From Leishmania mexicana MHOM/GT/2001/U1103 (Eukaryota > Euglenozoa > Kinetoplastea > Trypanosomatida > Trypanosomatidae), in NCBI RefSeq assembly GCF_000234665.1, contig NC_018318.1, forward strand, positions 1-64,000: a DNA stretch of 64,000 nucleotides, written 5' to 3'. A program made the position numbers and the translations under genes. Numbering within the stretch: the stretch's first letter is position 1; the number at the start of each line of letters is the position of its first letter. The notes under the pieces are model-generated. The model did no database searches. It worked only from the letters and a program-made list of their open reading frames with translations, and was not told the DNA's origin. This document shows, in pieces, positions 49,443 to 59,577 of this stretch.

Positions 49443-51030
49443 GAAGGCGAAGTCGCACATATCCCCCAGCGCTCCCTTCACTGCACCGTAAGATGGGTTG
49501 GAGGTCGTGTGCGGCTGTGTGTGTGTGTGTGTGTGTGTAAGACGAGACATCTCGGGCTGTCTGGGGGTGCGTTTGATGTCATGGCAGAATGAGCATCTTC
49601 GCTCTCACTTCAACGTGCTCAGCATCGACACACGTCTGCCACCTCCCCTCCGCCTGGGCATGTGCGTGAGCGCCTTCCTGTATCAAAGCAATGATGCCTA
49701 AGACGTGCAAAAGGAGAAGCAGCGAACCGGCAACGAACCTACCAACGCCAGGCGAAGAGAATCTATCAACAGGTGAGCTCAGCGGGACCAGGAGGGGGGG
49801 GGGCAAAAGTGGCACAGCGTGGGCGTGCGTGTGTGTGGGATGGTGAAGACTGTGTACGCGGCTCTCCAAGCAGCGGACCAAGCGCTCCCTCCCTCCCTCG
49901 TTTTCCTCAGCAAAAACATGTGCGGACACCAATGGAGCCCACGTGCTTGGTGGAGGAGAAGGGGGGAGAGAGTTCCTCAACGTCACTGCATGCTCACGTG
50001 CATGGGTTGTGCCCCCCTCCCCCCTCTCTGGCGTGCCAATCATCCCACGGTCGGGTCGCTGGTGTGTCCTCCTCACCCTTTCTCGCCTGTTTAACGCTGT
50101 CTTCGGCTGTTTTTCGTTTCTTTTTTGTTTTTGTTTTCCGCATGTGCCTGTGTTCTGACGGTTATGTGACGGGATGAGCGCCCCTCCCTCCCTCTCCCTC
50201 TCCCTGCACACGCCACGCTTTTGAAGACGAGTGCCAATATCAGACGCTGGCAACTCTGGAAGACGCAAAGGGCTCGCCGAACACATTTGTGAAAAAGAAT
50301 GTTAAGCGTATCGAACACCGATGCAACGGGAAGAGGAAGTGAGCGCGCGAAGGAGAGAGGTGAGCGTATAAAGACGGGCACGCGGAAACAGGAAAAGGAT
50401 GCCATTCCCGCACACACGTGGATGCGCACGAGTGTTTTGGTGTGCGTCTGTCAGCGGGTTTGTATGTCTGCGTCCCAGCACCTGCTTGCCTCCCACTCCG
50501 CATCTCCCCTCCCTTGAGCAGCACCTAGGCTGATCAGCGCAGTCAGGGGGGTGCAAGTGATGTGTATGCAAAGTAGGTGCGGAGGACGCATCGCCGTGCA
50601 GCCGGTGAGGCTGTTCGTGTAGGCGTCACGGCGCCACCTTCTCTACCTCACCTCTCTCTCCTGCTCTTTTCTGCGCTCCTATTCGTCCACTCTCCGCCCC
50701 TCCCCCCCCCCACCCGCCACACACACACACACGCACATCACACACATCACTCATCACCCTTTCTCCGATGCCAGGCTTCATGCAACGGCCCGATCATTCG
50801 AAAAGGGTCTCTGCGTCGATTCTCACGATCAAGCCTGAGCCCCATCAAGGCAGCACCACTGTCGAAGGCACAGAGACACACGGGCCAGCCGTGAACTGCC
50901 GTACTCCCATCTTAGGCGAAGCAGCCGGAGAGTATCTGTCTGCGCGCCCACACCTACAGTCACGTATACCCTGCTTGGCCAAGTACAGCGAGCGCACCCC
51001 GCATCCCTCCCCGCACCTTCCCCGGTGGAG
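49443..51030 (+). other. long intergenic region before the BBIP1 gene
   Basis: About 1.6 kb with a GT run (49517-49538), C/T tracts (50181-50205, 50655-50715), a C run (50702-50710), and a CA run (50720-50735). An AG at 50773-50774 follows the last tract and is a likely acceptor; ATGs at 50768 and 50780 lie at or just after it in a different frame from the BBIP1 homologue (see findings). Confidence 0.5.
50773..50774 (+). promoter_or_regulatory. predicted spliced-leader acceptor AG
   Basis: AG in ATGCCAG, after C/T-rich and CA-rich sequence and a final short tract (50757-50766). It would give a 5' UTR of about 255 bases for the gene at 51031, containing an upstream ATG at 50780. Confidence 0.4.
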
Positions 51031-51603
51031 ATGGACTCGCAGGCGCCTGGCGGAGATGTCATTGACGAGGCGACAGTGGCCGTCCTCCCTGAGCACGGTC
51101 TCGTATTTTCCGAAATCCGGCAGATGCAGCTGCAGCTGTGCAAGCCAAAACTTCTGCCCATCAAGTCCTACTCGCTGGAGAAGCTCGAGAAGATGGAGAA
51201 AAAGTTAGCACACGAGGCGAAGGAGAAGCGCGACGCGAACCGTGCACAAAGACAGGCAGCGCTAGTGTGGACATCGCCAGACTTCACGGCTGGTGGAGGC
51301 ATCGAAACCATCCCTGCACCGGCACTGCCAGTTACGGCGGTGCCAGCATCTCACCCGAAAGTGGCGTCGACACCATTGCGAAACGACTGTGCCACGCCTC
51401 CCTCTGCGGCCCCTGCTGCAGCCGTGTCGGCCTCGTCGAGAAGGGCAGCGTCACAGGAGACGTTGAGCTTCACAACGGCCCACATGGAAGAGGAAGCCTG
51501 TGCCGACGCTCCCATGAGTGCACCAGAGCGCAGCTCGCGGATCTCGTCCTCAACGGAGGTCTCCTCTTCCTCTTCTTCTCCCTCGGCGTCTACGGCAGAC
51601 TAA
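51031..51603 (+). CDS. BBIP1: BBIP1 (BBS18) homologue, BBSome subunit
   Basis: Predicted 190 residues. The stretch at about 20-60, ending LCKPKLLPIKSYSLEKLEKM, is a clear match to human BBIP1/BBIP10, a small helical protein that helps hold together the BBSome, the coat that moves membrane proteins out of cilia. The preceding PEHGLVFSEI also fits. After this conserved block a charged helix (KKLAHEAKEKRDANRAQRQ) continues, then ~110 residues of Ser/Ala/Pro-rich, probably disordered tail that the ~90-residue animal protein lacks. ATG at 51031 is the first in frame; the frame is open a few codons upstream from a GTG only. I am confident in the motif; function at the flagellum is inferred from the family. 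Confidence 0.85.
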   Translation: MDSQAPGGDVIDEATVAVLPEHGLVFSEIRQMQLQLCKPKLLPIKSYSLEKLEKMEKKLAHEAKEKRDANRAQRQAALVWTSPDFTAGGGIETIPAPALPVTAVPASHPKVASTPLRNDCATPPSAAPAAAVSASSRRAASQETLSFTTAHMEEEACADAPMSAPERSSRISSSTEVSSSSSSPSASTAD

Positions 51604-53248
51604 ACGGAGAGCCATGCGGGTGTACGCTCAACGGAAGAGCCCTTTCTCGATGGATGCGATCACGCCTGCGGCCACTCCTGAGAGATGGGGGAGAGGGTGG
51701 CTGGCTGTTTCAACAACAGCATACGAAAATGAAACAAGTTCCACTCTCGCGCGCGCTCTCTATCGCGTGTACCTTACTTTACGGTGCGGCGGTGTGTTCA
51801 ATGACCTCAGCCCCTTGTTGTACGCCTTTACACCCCACCATCTCCTCCTCGCCTCGCTCGCTACTCCTTCTTGGGCACCACCTTCGCCTCTCTCCCTCGC
51901 TCCTGCATTCACAACACCGCTGTCCATCCATCAACATCTCCTCACGCGTACGCACCCAGGCACACTCACAGACAGACATGCACGCAAACAGGGGCCTCCG
52001 GCCTATTGCCCCCTCCGCTCACCCTTGACTCAGCCTCTTCGACGTTGTCGCCTTTTGCGTCGCCCGCGGATGTAGTGCACGACATCAGCCGCCGTGTTGG
52101 ATGCCTTCATGACTGCATTCCTATGGCACTCTTACGTCGCATCCTTTCGTGCCCTCTCTGCCCCCTCCCCTTCGTGCGCGCATCGGGGTATGTTCAGGCT
52201 CGCTCGCCGTGCGCTTAGCCCTTCCTCCTGCATCTACCTTATGTCTCCTCTTTTCGCCTGTCGCGGGAGGGAGGGAGGAGTGGGAGGGGTGGGCGCTGGT
52301 GATCTTTGCTTCGTCGCTTCGCTCGTGCGCGTGTGTGCATGAGTTTGAGGAAGGGAAGAAGAGAGTGCGCAGGCTGCTCCGGGCGGAGGACGCGGCTGCT
52401 GGATACCCACACCCCTCTCCCTCCCTCTCCCTCTCTCTCACAGCATATCCTTTTTCACTGTTGTTCTCTGCTGCGCGGTGTCCGCCGTCCTCCTCCTCTC
52501 GCGCGCCTTCGCGTCTTGCCTGCAACGCTTCCTTTTCCCCAGCATCAACGTTCACCTTTGCTGTTGCCCGCCGCACCCATCCATCCGAGCGCGCTTGCGT
52601 TCACGCCCTGCCGCAGCCGCCGCCCCTCCCCCCCCTTTTCCACGTGCTCTTGTCCGGCGTACTTTGCCCATCTGTCTGTGTGTGTGTGCCCACAACTGCC
52701 CACCGTCAAGTGGGAGGTCACGGCGCCGTCGTCCGATACCCCAAACCACAACGAGACCGCAGTCCTTTTGGTGTCTTCGAAGCTCGAGGAGGATGGCAGC
52801 GGCGAGACCAGCCAAAACACGCCAAGGGTATGTGGGTGGTAGAAGTTGGAGGGCAGCTCTGGCTCTCGTCCACCCACCCACCCCCTCACCGGCCCTCCAC
52901 CCATTCTATCCTGTACTCCGACGGCCATTGATGCCTTTGGAGTCAAGGCTGGTTCTTTCACTGGCGGTGCCATGATCTGCGGCCCTCGCCCGCTGACGCA
53001 CACCTCGCCACCTTTTCTCATGTCACACGCCCCAATCGATACCTGTCCCCCCTCCCATTGGTAATCTTGGTATTCTCTGCTTCTTCACTCTCCCTCACCC
53101 TCTTCTCCGCACCCATGCGCATGCACGTGCACGCATCAGCGCCTCTGTCAGCGCTTTCAGCAGTCGCCGCAGCTCCCGCTCGGTGGATCGAACGCTTTGG
53201 AAAAAGAGTCGTCGTCAGCAGCGCACGCACACACGCGTGTACTTGGCC
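51604..53248 (+). other. long intergenic region
   Basis: About 1.6 kb, strongly C/T-rich in places (51830-51905, 52411-52440, 52620-52645). Frames up to 260 codons are open across 52149-52975 in all three phases; one segment near 52700-52820 (with VKWEVTAPSS) has protein-like text but no start, family or continuity. No gene called. Confidence 0.5.
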
Positions 53249-54580
53249 ATGTACGACGATGTAGAGACGCGTCGGCGCGAGGAGGCTCACCAGCACGCTG
53301 CGGCGTCTTTGATTCAGCGGCGATGGCGCGAGCACACGGAGCGGCGCGGCTTGGAGCAGGACGCCGCGCTCCGTGGCACGTGCGGCAATAACGTGCTGCT
53401 GGTCGCCTCTAATATGTTCGGCGACGCGGTAGTGAGCAGAGGAGGCGAGACTGATGATGCCATCCCGCCGCTGAACAGCGATGGCTTTGATGATCTTGCG
53501 CAAACAGTACATACGCCAGAGGAGAAGCGCCGAGCGTGTGTGGAGGAGTACCGCGCTCTCCTTTCGAAGCGCAAGGCGTTGCTCGAGAACAACCTGGCCT
53601 ACCAACAACTGCTGTCCCGTCACTACGCGGACCAGCGACGCCGCAACGGCGAGGACGATGTGGCACAGCTCACAACACCAGATGCGGAGGCAGCGTACTG
53701 GGCCCTCGTGCGCCAGGTAGCAGAGGAGCGACAGCGTGTGGCGGCACGGAGCGCCGCTCTGAAGAAGGACCTCGAGCTGCAGCGGCAGCGCTACGAGCCT
53801 ATCATGGAGGAGGCCACCATACAGGAGCGGAACTTCCAGCAGTACATCCAGGAGCTAGCGGCGAGCGTGCGCTTCATGCGGTCAAACAGACCAATCCCAA
53901 GCGAGGCGATCGAAAAGTACGTTGAGCTGGAGGCGGCGCAGCGCGGCGCCATCCAAGCCTCTCGCGTGCGCTACCTCCAGCTCAGAAATCGCCTACTGCG
54001 GCTGCGGCGGGCGGCCAAAGGAGGCGCAGCACTGTCCTCATCCGCGTCCGCCGCAACGGCGGCCGTCACCGGGCAGGATGGTGAGGAGTCTAACGCCGCC
54101 AACCACCACATGTTCCTCATCGACTTTGAGCAGCTCAAGGTGGAGAACACGAGCCTCAACGAGAAGATCGAGGAGCGATCCGAGGAGGTGCTGAAGCTGC
54201 GCAACAAGGTCACGAATACCATCCACATTGCCACGCATGTGCGTGAGAAGTTGGACTGCGTGCGGGCAGAGAACGCCGAGCTGCGTCAACATGTCGCGAG
54301 CACGGACGAGGAGCTTGGTGGCGCGCGTGATCAGCTGGCGAAGTCAAAGCGGCGCCGCGATGCGCACCTGCGCGCCAATACACGGATGAAGGAGCGCATG
54401 CCGCTGGTCGGCTCGCGCGATCTACTGATGGACTACGAGAAGCGCAAGGCTGTCATCTACAACTACCGCACCCGCTTGGTGCAGCTGACGGACCGCCATA
54501 AGGAGTTGACGGACAGCATCAAGAAGGAGGAGTCCACCATCGTCTCTCTCAAGCATGAGCTCAGTCACTACCCACGGTGA
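53249..54580 (+). CDS. CCDC96/CFAP184-like coiled-coil ciliary protein
   Basis: Predicted 443 residues, almost wholly coiled coil. An IQ-like motif (about 18-30, AASLIQRRWREHTERRG) near the N-terminus may bind calmodulin or centrin. The C-terminal block from Met288 (MFLIDFEQLKVENTSLNEKI, then EERSEEVLKLRNKV) matches the conserved block shared by CCDC96 and CCDC113, proteins that in Tetrahymena, mouse and human sit near the base of radial spoke 3 and the nexin-dynein regulatory complex of motile axonemes. The IDFEQLK phrase is the strongest sign. A less conserved Ala/Ser linker (about 262-287) precedes it. The ATG at 53249 is the first in frame; upstream only a GTG-started extension exists. 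CCDC96 is more likely than CCDC113 because of the length; a flagellar axoneme site is inferred. Confidence 0.84.
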   Translation: MYDDVETRRREEAHQHAAASLIQRRWREHTERRGLEQDAALRGTCGNNVLLVASNMFGDAVVSRGGETDDAIPPLNSDGFDDLAQTVHTPEEKRRACVEEYRALLSKRKALLENNLAYQQLLSRHYADQRRRNGEDDVAQLTTPDAEAAYWALVRQVAEERQRVAARSAALKKDLELQRQRYEPIMEEATIQERNFQQYIQELAASVRFMRSNRPIPSEAIEKYVELEAAQRGAIQASRVRYLQLRNRLLRLRRAAKGGAALSSSASAATAAVTGQDGEESNAANHHMFLIDFEQLKVENTSLNEKIEERSEEVLKLRNKVTNTIHIATHVREKLDCVRAENAELRQHVASTDEELGGARDQLAKSKRRRDAHLRANTRMKERMPLVGSRDLLMDYEKRKAVIYNYRTRLVQLTDRHKELTDSIKKEESTIVSLKHELSHYPR

Positions 54581-55151
54581 GGCGGTGCGCACATGTGGGG
54601 AAGGATGCACATGCGGGGCCCTTCCACCAGCGTCCACAGCGGACCCCTAACACGTGGCAAGGGGGACCGTGTAGACCACCCGATGTGCATCAACGCACTT
54701 TTTGAGTAGGCTCCTTTATCGTCACTCTCGCTTGCCGCCTTCTCGTTTCGTCCTCCGCCCGGCGACCTTCCCGGATGTGTGTATGTGTGTGTGGGGGGGG
54801 GGGCCTGTCTTGCGCAGCGGCGTGGTGTACTTTGCGTACGGGTGTGAGGGCAGAGGCGGAAGGGGCAAGGCGTCGGCCAACTCCGCGTGGGCGTGTTCCT
54901 TTTCTATGTACTACCCTTGTATGGGTTCCTCGTGCTTGACGATGTATCAGCCCAGCTCAATGCAGAAAAAAAGGGAGCGCGTGGGAGCGTGCCGAACACA
55001 ACGCTGCACCGTGCAGAGAGACGGACAAAGAGGTCCGAGAGGCGACGTAGTGGTGGGGTGTGCTTCTCTTCCGCCTCACTCACACGCCTGAGCAGGCAGA
55101 TGAGCGACGGTAAACCAATGCACAAGGGCCGATGGTGACAATGAAGCTCAA

Positions 55152-55185
<34 letters not shown>

Positions 55186-56154
55186 CTATGGCGCCTTCAT
55201 TGTGTGCGCAGTTAAGTGTGGCGTGACCTCGTATCTAGCCGGAGAGCTTCTTTGCTTCTGCTCGGGCGCGTGTGCGAGTGGCCATGCCGTGAATGTTTCG
55301 ATGTCCCCCCACCCACTCACCCACCCAACGTCGTTATCCCTTCCATCTCTTCCATCTCGCAAGCTTGACTGCTTCTCCATATTGCTGCAGATCCCCCTTT
55401 CCCCCACGCATCCCTCCGCCCTCCCTACCGCCCCCGCCCTCATCACTGACACCCGCCCCGCCTCTATTCCTTTCGTTTGCGTGTATTCGCTTCGAGGCGC
55501 CAAACAGCTCACACAACGCACTCTCTGTTTCGCTCCTGCTCTCCCCTCCCCCCTCCTTTATCTCTCTCCCTCTCTCTCGCTGCACCTGTCACATCATCCA
55601 CAGTGTGTCAGAGGTCAGAAGAGGGCGCAGACACACGCACACGCACACACAGAGCATCGTGTGAAACTCGTGAAGTTCACTGTGTATCTTGCGACCCGTG
55701 CATGTGTGCTGTGGTTGCGTAGGTGCTCACCACACATTCGCATCTTCGCCCACATCGTCCCCCTTCTGTGTTGTTTTTATTTTTTGGGTGCCTGCGTCCG
55801 CGTATCGCTTGACCGCTCACCTTCTCCCGGACCTCCGCTCTTTTATACACTCCTGCGCACGCAGCCACACGCACACACACGGACACGCGTGCATCTGTTG
55901 CGTGCCGCTCAAACTCTCTCCCCCTCCCCCCGTCTCTGTGTCTGTAGTTGTCTGTCTCGTAGTCGTTTCGCCTGCCCTTGCTGCTTCTGGTTTCTCTCCC
56001 TCTATCTCTGCGCTTCGCATCGCCATCTCGCCAACCAGCAGTGCCTCGATCGTATCCTGGGGGAAGGGGACGAATTTGGCCTCGAGCACTGTCCGCGTTC
56101 ATCAGCGCACGTTCCAAAGGACTCCCCCCCCCCTAGACTGTCGCTCGTGCAATC
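54581..56154 (+). other. long intergenic region
   Basis: About 1.57 kb. It contains an 11-base G run (54792-54802), a CA repeat (55153-55184) and long C/T tracts (55380-55445, 55540-55580, 55917-55935). Open frames up to 383 codons (from about 55202) translate as Ser/Leu/His/Pro-rich text with no domain. No gene called. Confidence 0.55.
55153..55184. repeat. CA dinucleotide microsatellite
   Basis: Sixteen uninterrupted CA units in untranslated sequence. Confidence 0.9.
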
Positions 56155-57870
56155 ATGCTGTCCAACAATGCTAACCCTTTCGAGGAGGAGTACCAGCGAA
56201 CCGCTGCGCCTGCTCCGCGGCCGCCTGCCACCAGGTCTTCAAACGCATCTGCCGGTGATGTTAAGGTGCCGCTCCCCCAAGCACAGAGCCCCCCGCCGCC
56301 ACCACAGCCGCCCCAGTCGACGGCCGCCAACACAAGCACCGGCTGCGATGTGACGTCTTCAGACTCCATTTTTGCCGCCCCACCCGCGTCGCTGTCGGCG
56401 CCGTCGGCAGCGGAGAGCGAGCCCTCCCTCGCGCCACACACGCACACCCCCGGCCGCGTCGTCCTCGCCCGATTCCGGATAGACGCCGCCTTCAAGGGCA
56501 ACGAGATGATGCGTCCCATCACATACTTCCCGATCACCACGGAAATTCTCGCGGAGAACGACGCGAGCTTCACCGTGCCGGATGTCCCGACCAACGCGCC
56601 GCATCTTTCCGGCATCGACATCGGCGTGCGACGCAGCGACTGGTCTCGCGGCAACTCGGCGAGCGTGGATCGGCGGTACAGCGAGGTGGTCGATCTGCGA
56701 GAGCTTCTCACGTACCAGTTCCCCACACTCATCATGTCGCCGCTGCCGCGTAAAAGCAGCGTCAGCGACATTGAAACCTACTTCAGCGCCTCGGACGCCT
56801 TCGCGGCGCAGCGCCATAACCTCCAGTTTTTCCTCAACGAAATTGCGTGCATGCCGGAGGTTATCTTCTTCTCCGAATGGGTAGCACCGTTCTTCCTGGA
56901 CCCGCGTGACACCTTCGAGACCGGCACGCTGTTGCGCATGCGCGCCGCCCTGCGCGACCTCCGCCTCGCCACACACCCCTTCCGGGAGTGCAGCAAGCGG
57001 CACCGAAGCTTCACCGAGTACACCGCAAACAAGATTGCGGCCAAGTCCAGCAGCCTTGTGCGGTCCGTGGCCGGCTTCTTCTTCAGTTCCAAGAACGACG
57101 ACACTGCGAACGACGGTCGCGGCGGCGATGGGCACCCCAATGGCGGCGGCAGCGTGCCGGTGCCAACGTCGTCGTCGTCGTTCACGTACGACTGGACGTA
57201 CCTGCCACCCTCGGCCAAGTCAGATGCCTGTGCGTGGGTGCGGGTGTGCGAGCAACTTGCCCGTCGCCAGCAGGCACTGAAGGCGTCAGCGCGTTCGTTT
57301 GAAAAGTATCTGGCTGCCTTGGCGCACATGAAGGACGCGCAGCTGAAGGTGGCACAGTCCTTCGAGAACTACGAGCACACGCTTCGGTCCAGCCCTGTGC
57401 TTGACGCTCTTGGCGGCGAGTACCACCTCGCAGTCAGCATGATCGACGCCGTTACGCAGAAGGAGCGGGAGTACATTGAGCGCAAGTATCTGAACATGTG
57501 CCTGCGGCTGGGGTTCGAGGCGAACTTAATCGATGCGGTATTAGACGCGGTGGATGTGGTGCTGGGTCAGTACCAGTTTCTCTCCAGCCCCCAGCTCATG
57601 AATACGCGTGACCGCACACATGAGGAGGCGCTGCTGTACACCCAAGCTGTGAGCCGGGCACTGCTCGCGGACTACCGTGACCGGTACAAGTTCTTCTACG
57701 AAAAGCGTATGCGCAACTTGGTGCGGGAGCAGGTGGCCCGACCCGCTATCGAATGCGCCGCTGCTGTGCAGCAGGTCATGAAGGGCTCTGAGTTGCTGCG
57801 CGTGGTGCAAGACGCCCTTTTCACGGAAGTGAATCCCACCGCAAGCTCACCGGCAGCCGCTGCTGCGTAG
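56155..57870 (+). CDS. PX-domain protein, sorting-nexin-like with helical C-terminus
   Basis: Predicted 571 residues. The N-terminal ~95 residues are Pro/Ala/Ser-rich and probably disordered, starting with an NPF (residues 6-8), an EH-domain-binding tripeptide. A PX domain spans about 100-245: the phosphoinositide-binding RRYSE at 173-177 sits in the usual position, followed by a proline loop (SPLPRKSSVSD near 196-206) and the last helix FFLNEIACMP. Then come about 300 helical residues (about 260-560) of the kind that form a BAR dimer in SNX1/2-type nexins; curvature sensing and endosomal retrograde traffic are the expected role. A PI3K that could supply its lipid lies at the left of the window. 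The ATG is the first in frame after C/T-rich leader. Confidence 0.88.
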   Translation: MLSNNANPFEEEYQRTAAPAPRPPATRSSNASAGDVKVPLPQAQSPPPPPQPPQSTAANTSTGCDVTSSDSIFAAPPASLSAPSAAESEPSLAPHTHTPGRVVLARFRIDAAFKGNEMMRPITYFPITTEILAENDASFTVPDVPTNAPHLSGIDIGVRRSDWSRGNSASVDRRYSEVVDLRELLTYQFPTLIMSPLPRKSSVSDIETYFSASDAFAAQRHNLQFFLNEIACMPEVIFFSEWVAPFFLDPRDTFETGTLLRMRAALRDLRLATHPFRECSKRHRSFTEYTANKIAAKSSSLVRSVAGFFFSSKNDDTANDGRGGDGHPNGGGSVPVPTSSSSFTYDWTYLPPSAKSDACAWVRVCEQLARRQQALKASARSFEKYLAALAHMKDAQLKVAQSFENYEHTLRSSPVLDALGGEYHLAVSMIDAVTQKEREYIERKYLNMCLRLGFEANLIDAVLDAVDVVLGQYQFLSSPQLMNTRDRTHEEALLYTQAVSRALLADYRDRYKFFYEKRMRNLVREQVARPAIECAAAVQQVMKGSELLRVVQDALFTEVNPTASSPAAAAA

Positions 57871-57978
57871 CGTGGCTCTAGCGCCGCAAAAGGTGTTGGC
57901 GCAGTAGCCGCAAGAGGGAGATAGAGACGCTTGACGGTGGCACATCGCCAGATCAGCGGTACGGTCTTTGTGCACTCC

Positions 57979-58020
57979 CGGCGGCGGCGGCGGCGGTGGT
58001 GGTGGTGGTGGTGGTGGTGG
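57979..58020. repeat. CGG then TGG trinucleotide microsatellite
   Basis: About five CGG units passing into nine TGG units without a break. It could form G-rich structure in the RNA; untranslated. Confidence 0.85.
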
Positions 58021-59547
58021 GCCGCATTGTGCACTCTTCAACGAGATAGGCACATAGAGTAGAAACGCCCTCGTGGGTCCACCCCTCCCCCCTCCCTCTC
58101 TCTCGCGCACTGCGAAGGTGTCAGCGGCTGTCTTGTGGGTGCGACTTTCACGTGTGGAGTGCGCCACAAGTGCTTTGCTTTGTTTCGCTTGTTATGCTCG
58201 CCCGTGTCAGCGTCCTTTGCGTGTCTGTGCACCGCCGTGCGGACCGGCGGCTCCGTTAGTGGGGTTGCTGAGTGACTACCGGGGGCATCAGTGGGGAGTG
58301 ATGGATGCGGTGTTGGTGCTGTTACTCGGGCACTTCACCGGAGTCCATCCCGTCGGCTCTCGCCCTCAGCGCTCCCGCCGCCTTTTGTTTGTTCGTTCTT
58401 CACTCTGCGCGCATTGCTGGCGTCATGGCCTTCTTCGATGTTGTGTCTGGAGGGTGGGACGTGCGTCTGCTGGTGTGTGGCGTCTTCTCGTGAACCTCTC
58501 TGTCTCGGTGGTTCCCGAGACTTGCCGCTGCTGCTGCGGGTGACGTGTGCTTCGTCCATCTCTCCACCCATCTCAGTTTATCGCGTGCCTCTCTCTCTCT
58601 CCTCCCTATCACGCTGACTTGTGCTCGCACCGTGTACCACCGCTAATGGTAAGTTGGCGCTTGTACGGTGTGTGCGTGGATTTTGCACTGGGCTGCCTCT
58701 TCGCAGTGCGTGCGGCGCAGGAAAGGCGAAGGTGGAGGCAGTATCGGATCTGGCTCTGTCGTGAAAGCCGGTAATGGCCCGACCATCTTTTGCTCTCCCA
58801 GGCGTCCTCTGTGCTCCTCCTTCGAGCACACGGGCACTGCAAATGCACCTCACCTTTTCTTCGCCCCTTCCTGTTGTTGCTGCGGCTTGCTGGTTGTCTT
58901 CCCGTTGCCGTTGTTTAGGCCCCTCACCCCCCCCCCTCTCCACCGCACTGCTTCGCCTCTCGCTCTTCCCGAGCGTATATTCCGGCGTGCCAGTGCAGGC
59001 GCGCGTATGCTCGTGTATTTCCTGTGCGCTTTCTTTCGGTGTGTCGTCCGTTTTCATGTTCCGACCTCAACGGAGAGAACGAAACAGCAAACCTGGAGCA
59101 CACTCACCAGTGTGTGCGTGGCTGTGCGTGGGGCAACACTCGAAACTGCGATGCCCACTCAGCACCCACATGATCCAAGTGCCGTGTGCTGAGGCTGGCG
59201 TTGGTGAATATGGAAGAGGTGGAGATCGCGCTGGGCCTGCTCCGCCGCGGACCACCGGTATCGCCAAAGTGCAATGGCACCACACTTCGGGTTCGTCCCT
59301 TCTCTCTCACGTACGAAGTTGACACACACACACACACACACACCTCCAACCACTCCCACTATCCATCTCTCACCTTGACGAGCACGCACAGAGGCATACA
59401 TCAGGGAGACGCACACACACACGCACGGAGGCGCGCTGCGCTTGATAGCCTCAGGAGCTCTCCACGATCCTGTGCGTAGCTACTGCCCTGCGCATTGCGA
59501 AGCAAGACAGCCGCCCCTTTCGGCGGCTGCGCTGTGTTTGTTTTGTT

Positions 59548-59549
59548 AG
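59548..59549 (+). promoter_or_regulatory. predicted spliced-leader acceptor AG for SEC5
   Basis: AG follows a T-rich run (TTTGTTTTGTT) and lies 29 bases before the ATG at 59578; no other ATG intervenes. It gives a short leader and supports the chosen start. Confidence 0.55.
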
Positions 59550-59577
59550 CTCCTGTGCTCGTCCCCGTACAGCGACC

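Larger units (their letters stand above)
57871..59577 (+). other. long intergenic region before SEC5
   Basis: About 1.7 kb. It contains a CGG/TGG repeat (57979-58020), C/T tracts (58081-58105, 58590-58610), a C run (58928-58936) and a CA repeat (59323-59343). A T-rich stretch (59533-59547) leads to AG at 59548-59549, the likely acceptor for SEC5. No supported gene. Confidence 0.5.

Noticed and set aside
49576..49701. Forward 41-codon frame with protein-like text
   Set aside because: The opposite strand over the same bases looks equally protein-like, so composition gives no support; no family match.
52149..52975. Overlapping forward frames of 165-260 codons between BBIP1 and the CCDC96-like gene
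   Set aside because: All three phases are open at once in pyrimidine-rich DNA; only a ~40-codon stretch near 52700-52820 looks protein-like and it has no start or continuation.
55202..56353. 383-codon frame upstream of the PX protein
   Set aside because: Low-complexity Ser/Leu/His/Pro translation of C/T and CA repeats, overlapping the true start of the PX gene.
59210..59479. Short frame upstream of SEC5 (ATG 59210)
   Set aside because: Only its first ~35 codons look like protein; the remainder translates a CA repeat, and it lies before the SEC5 acceptor.
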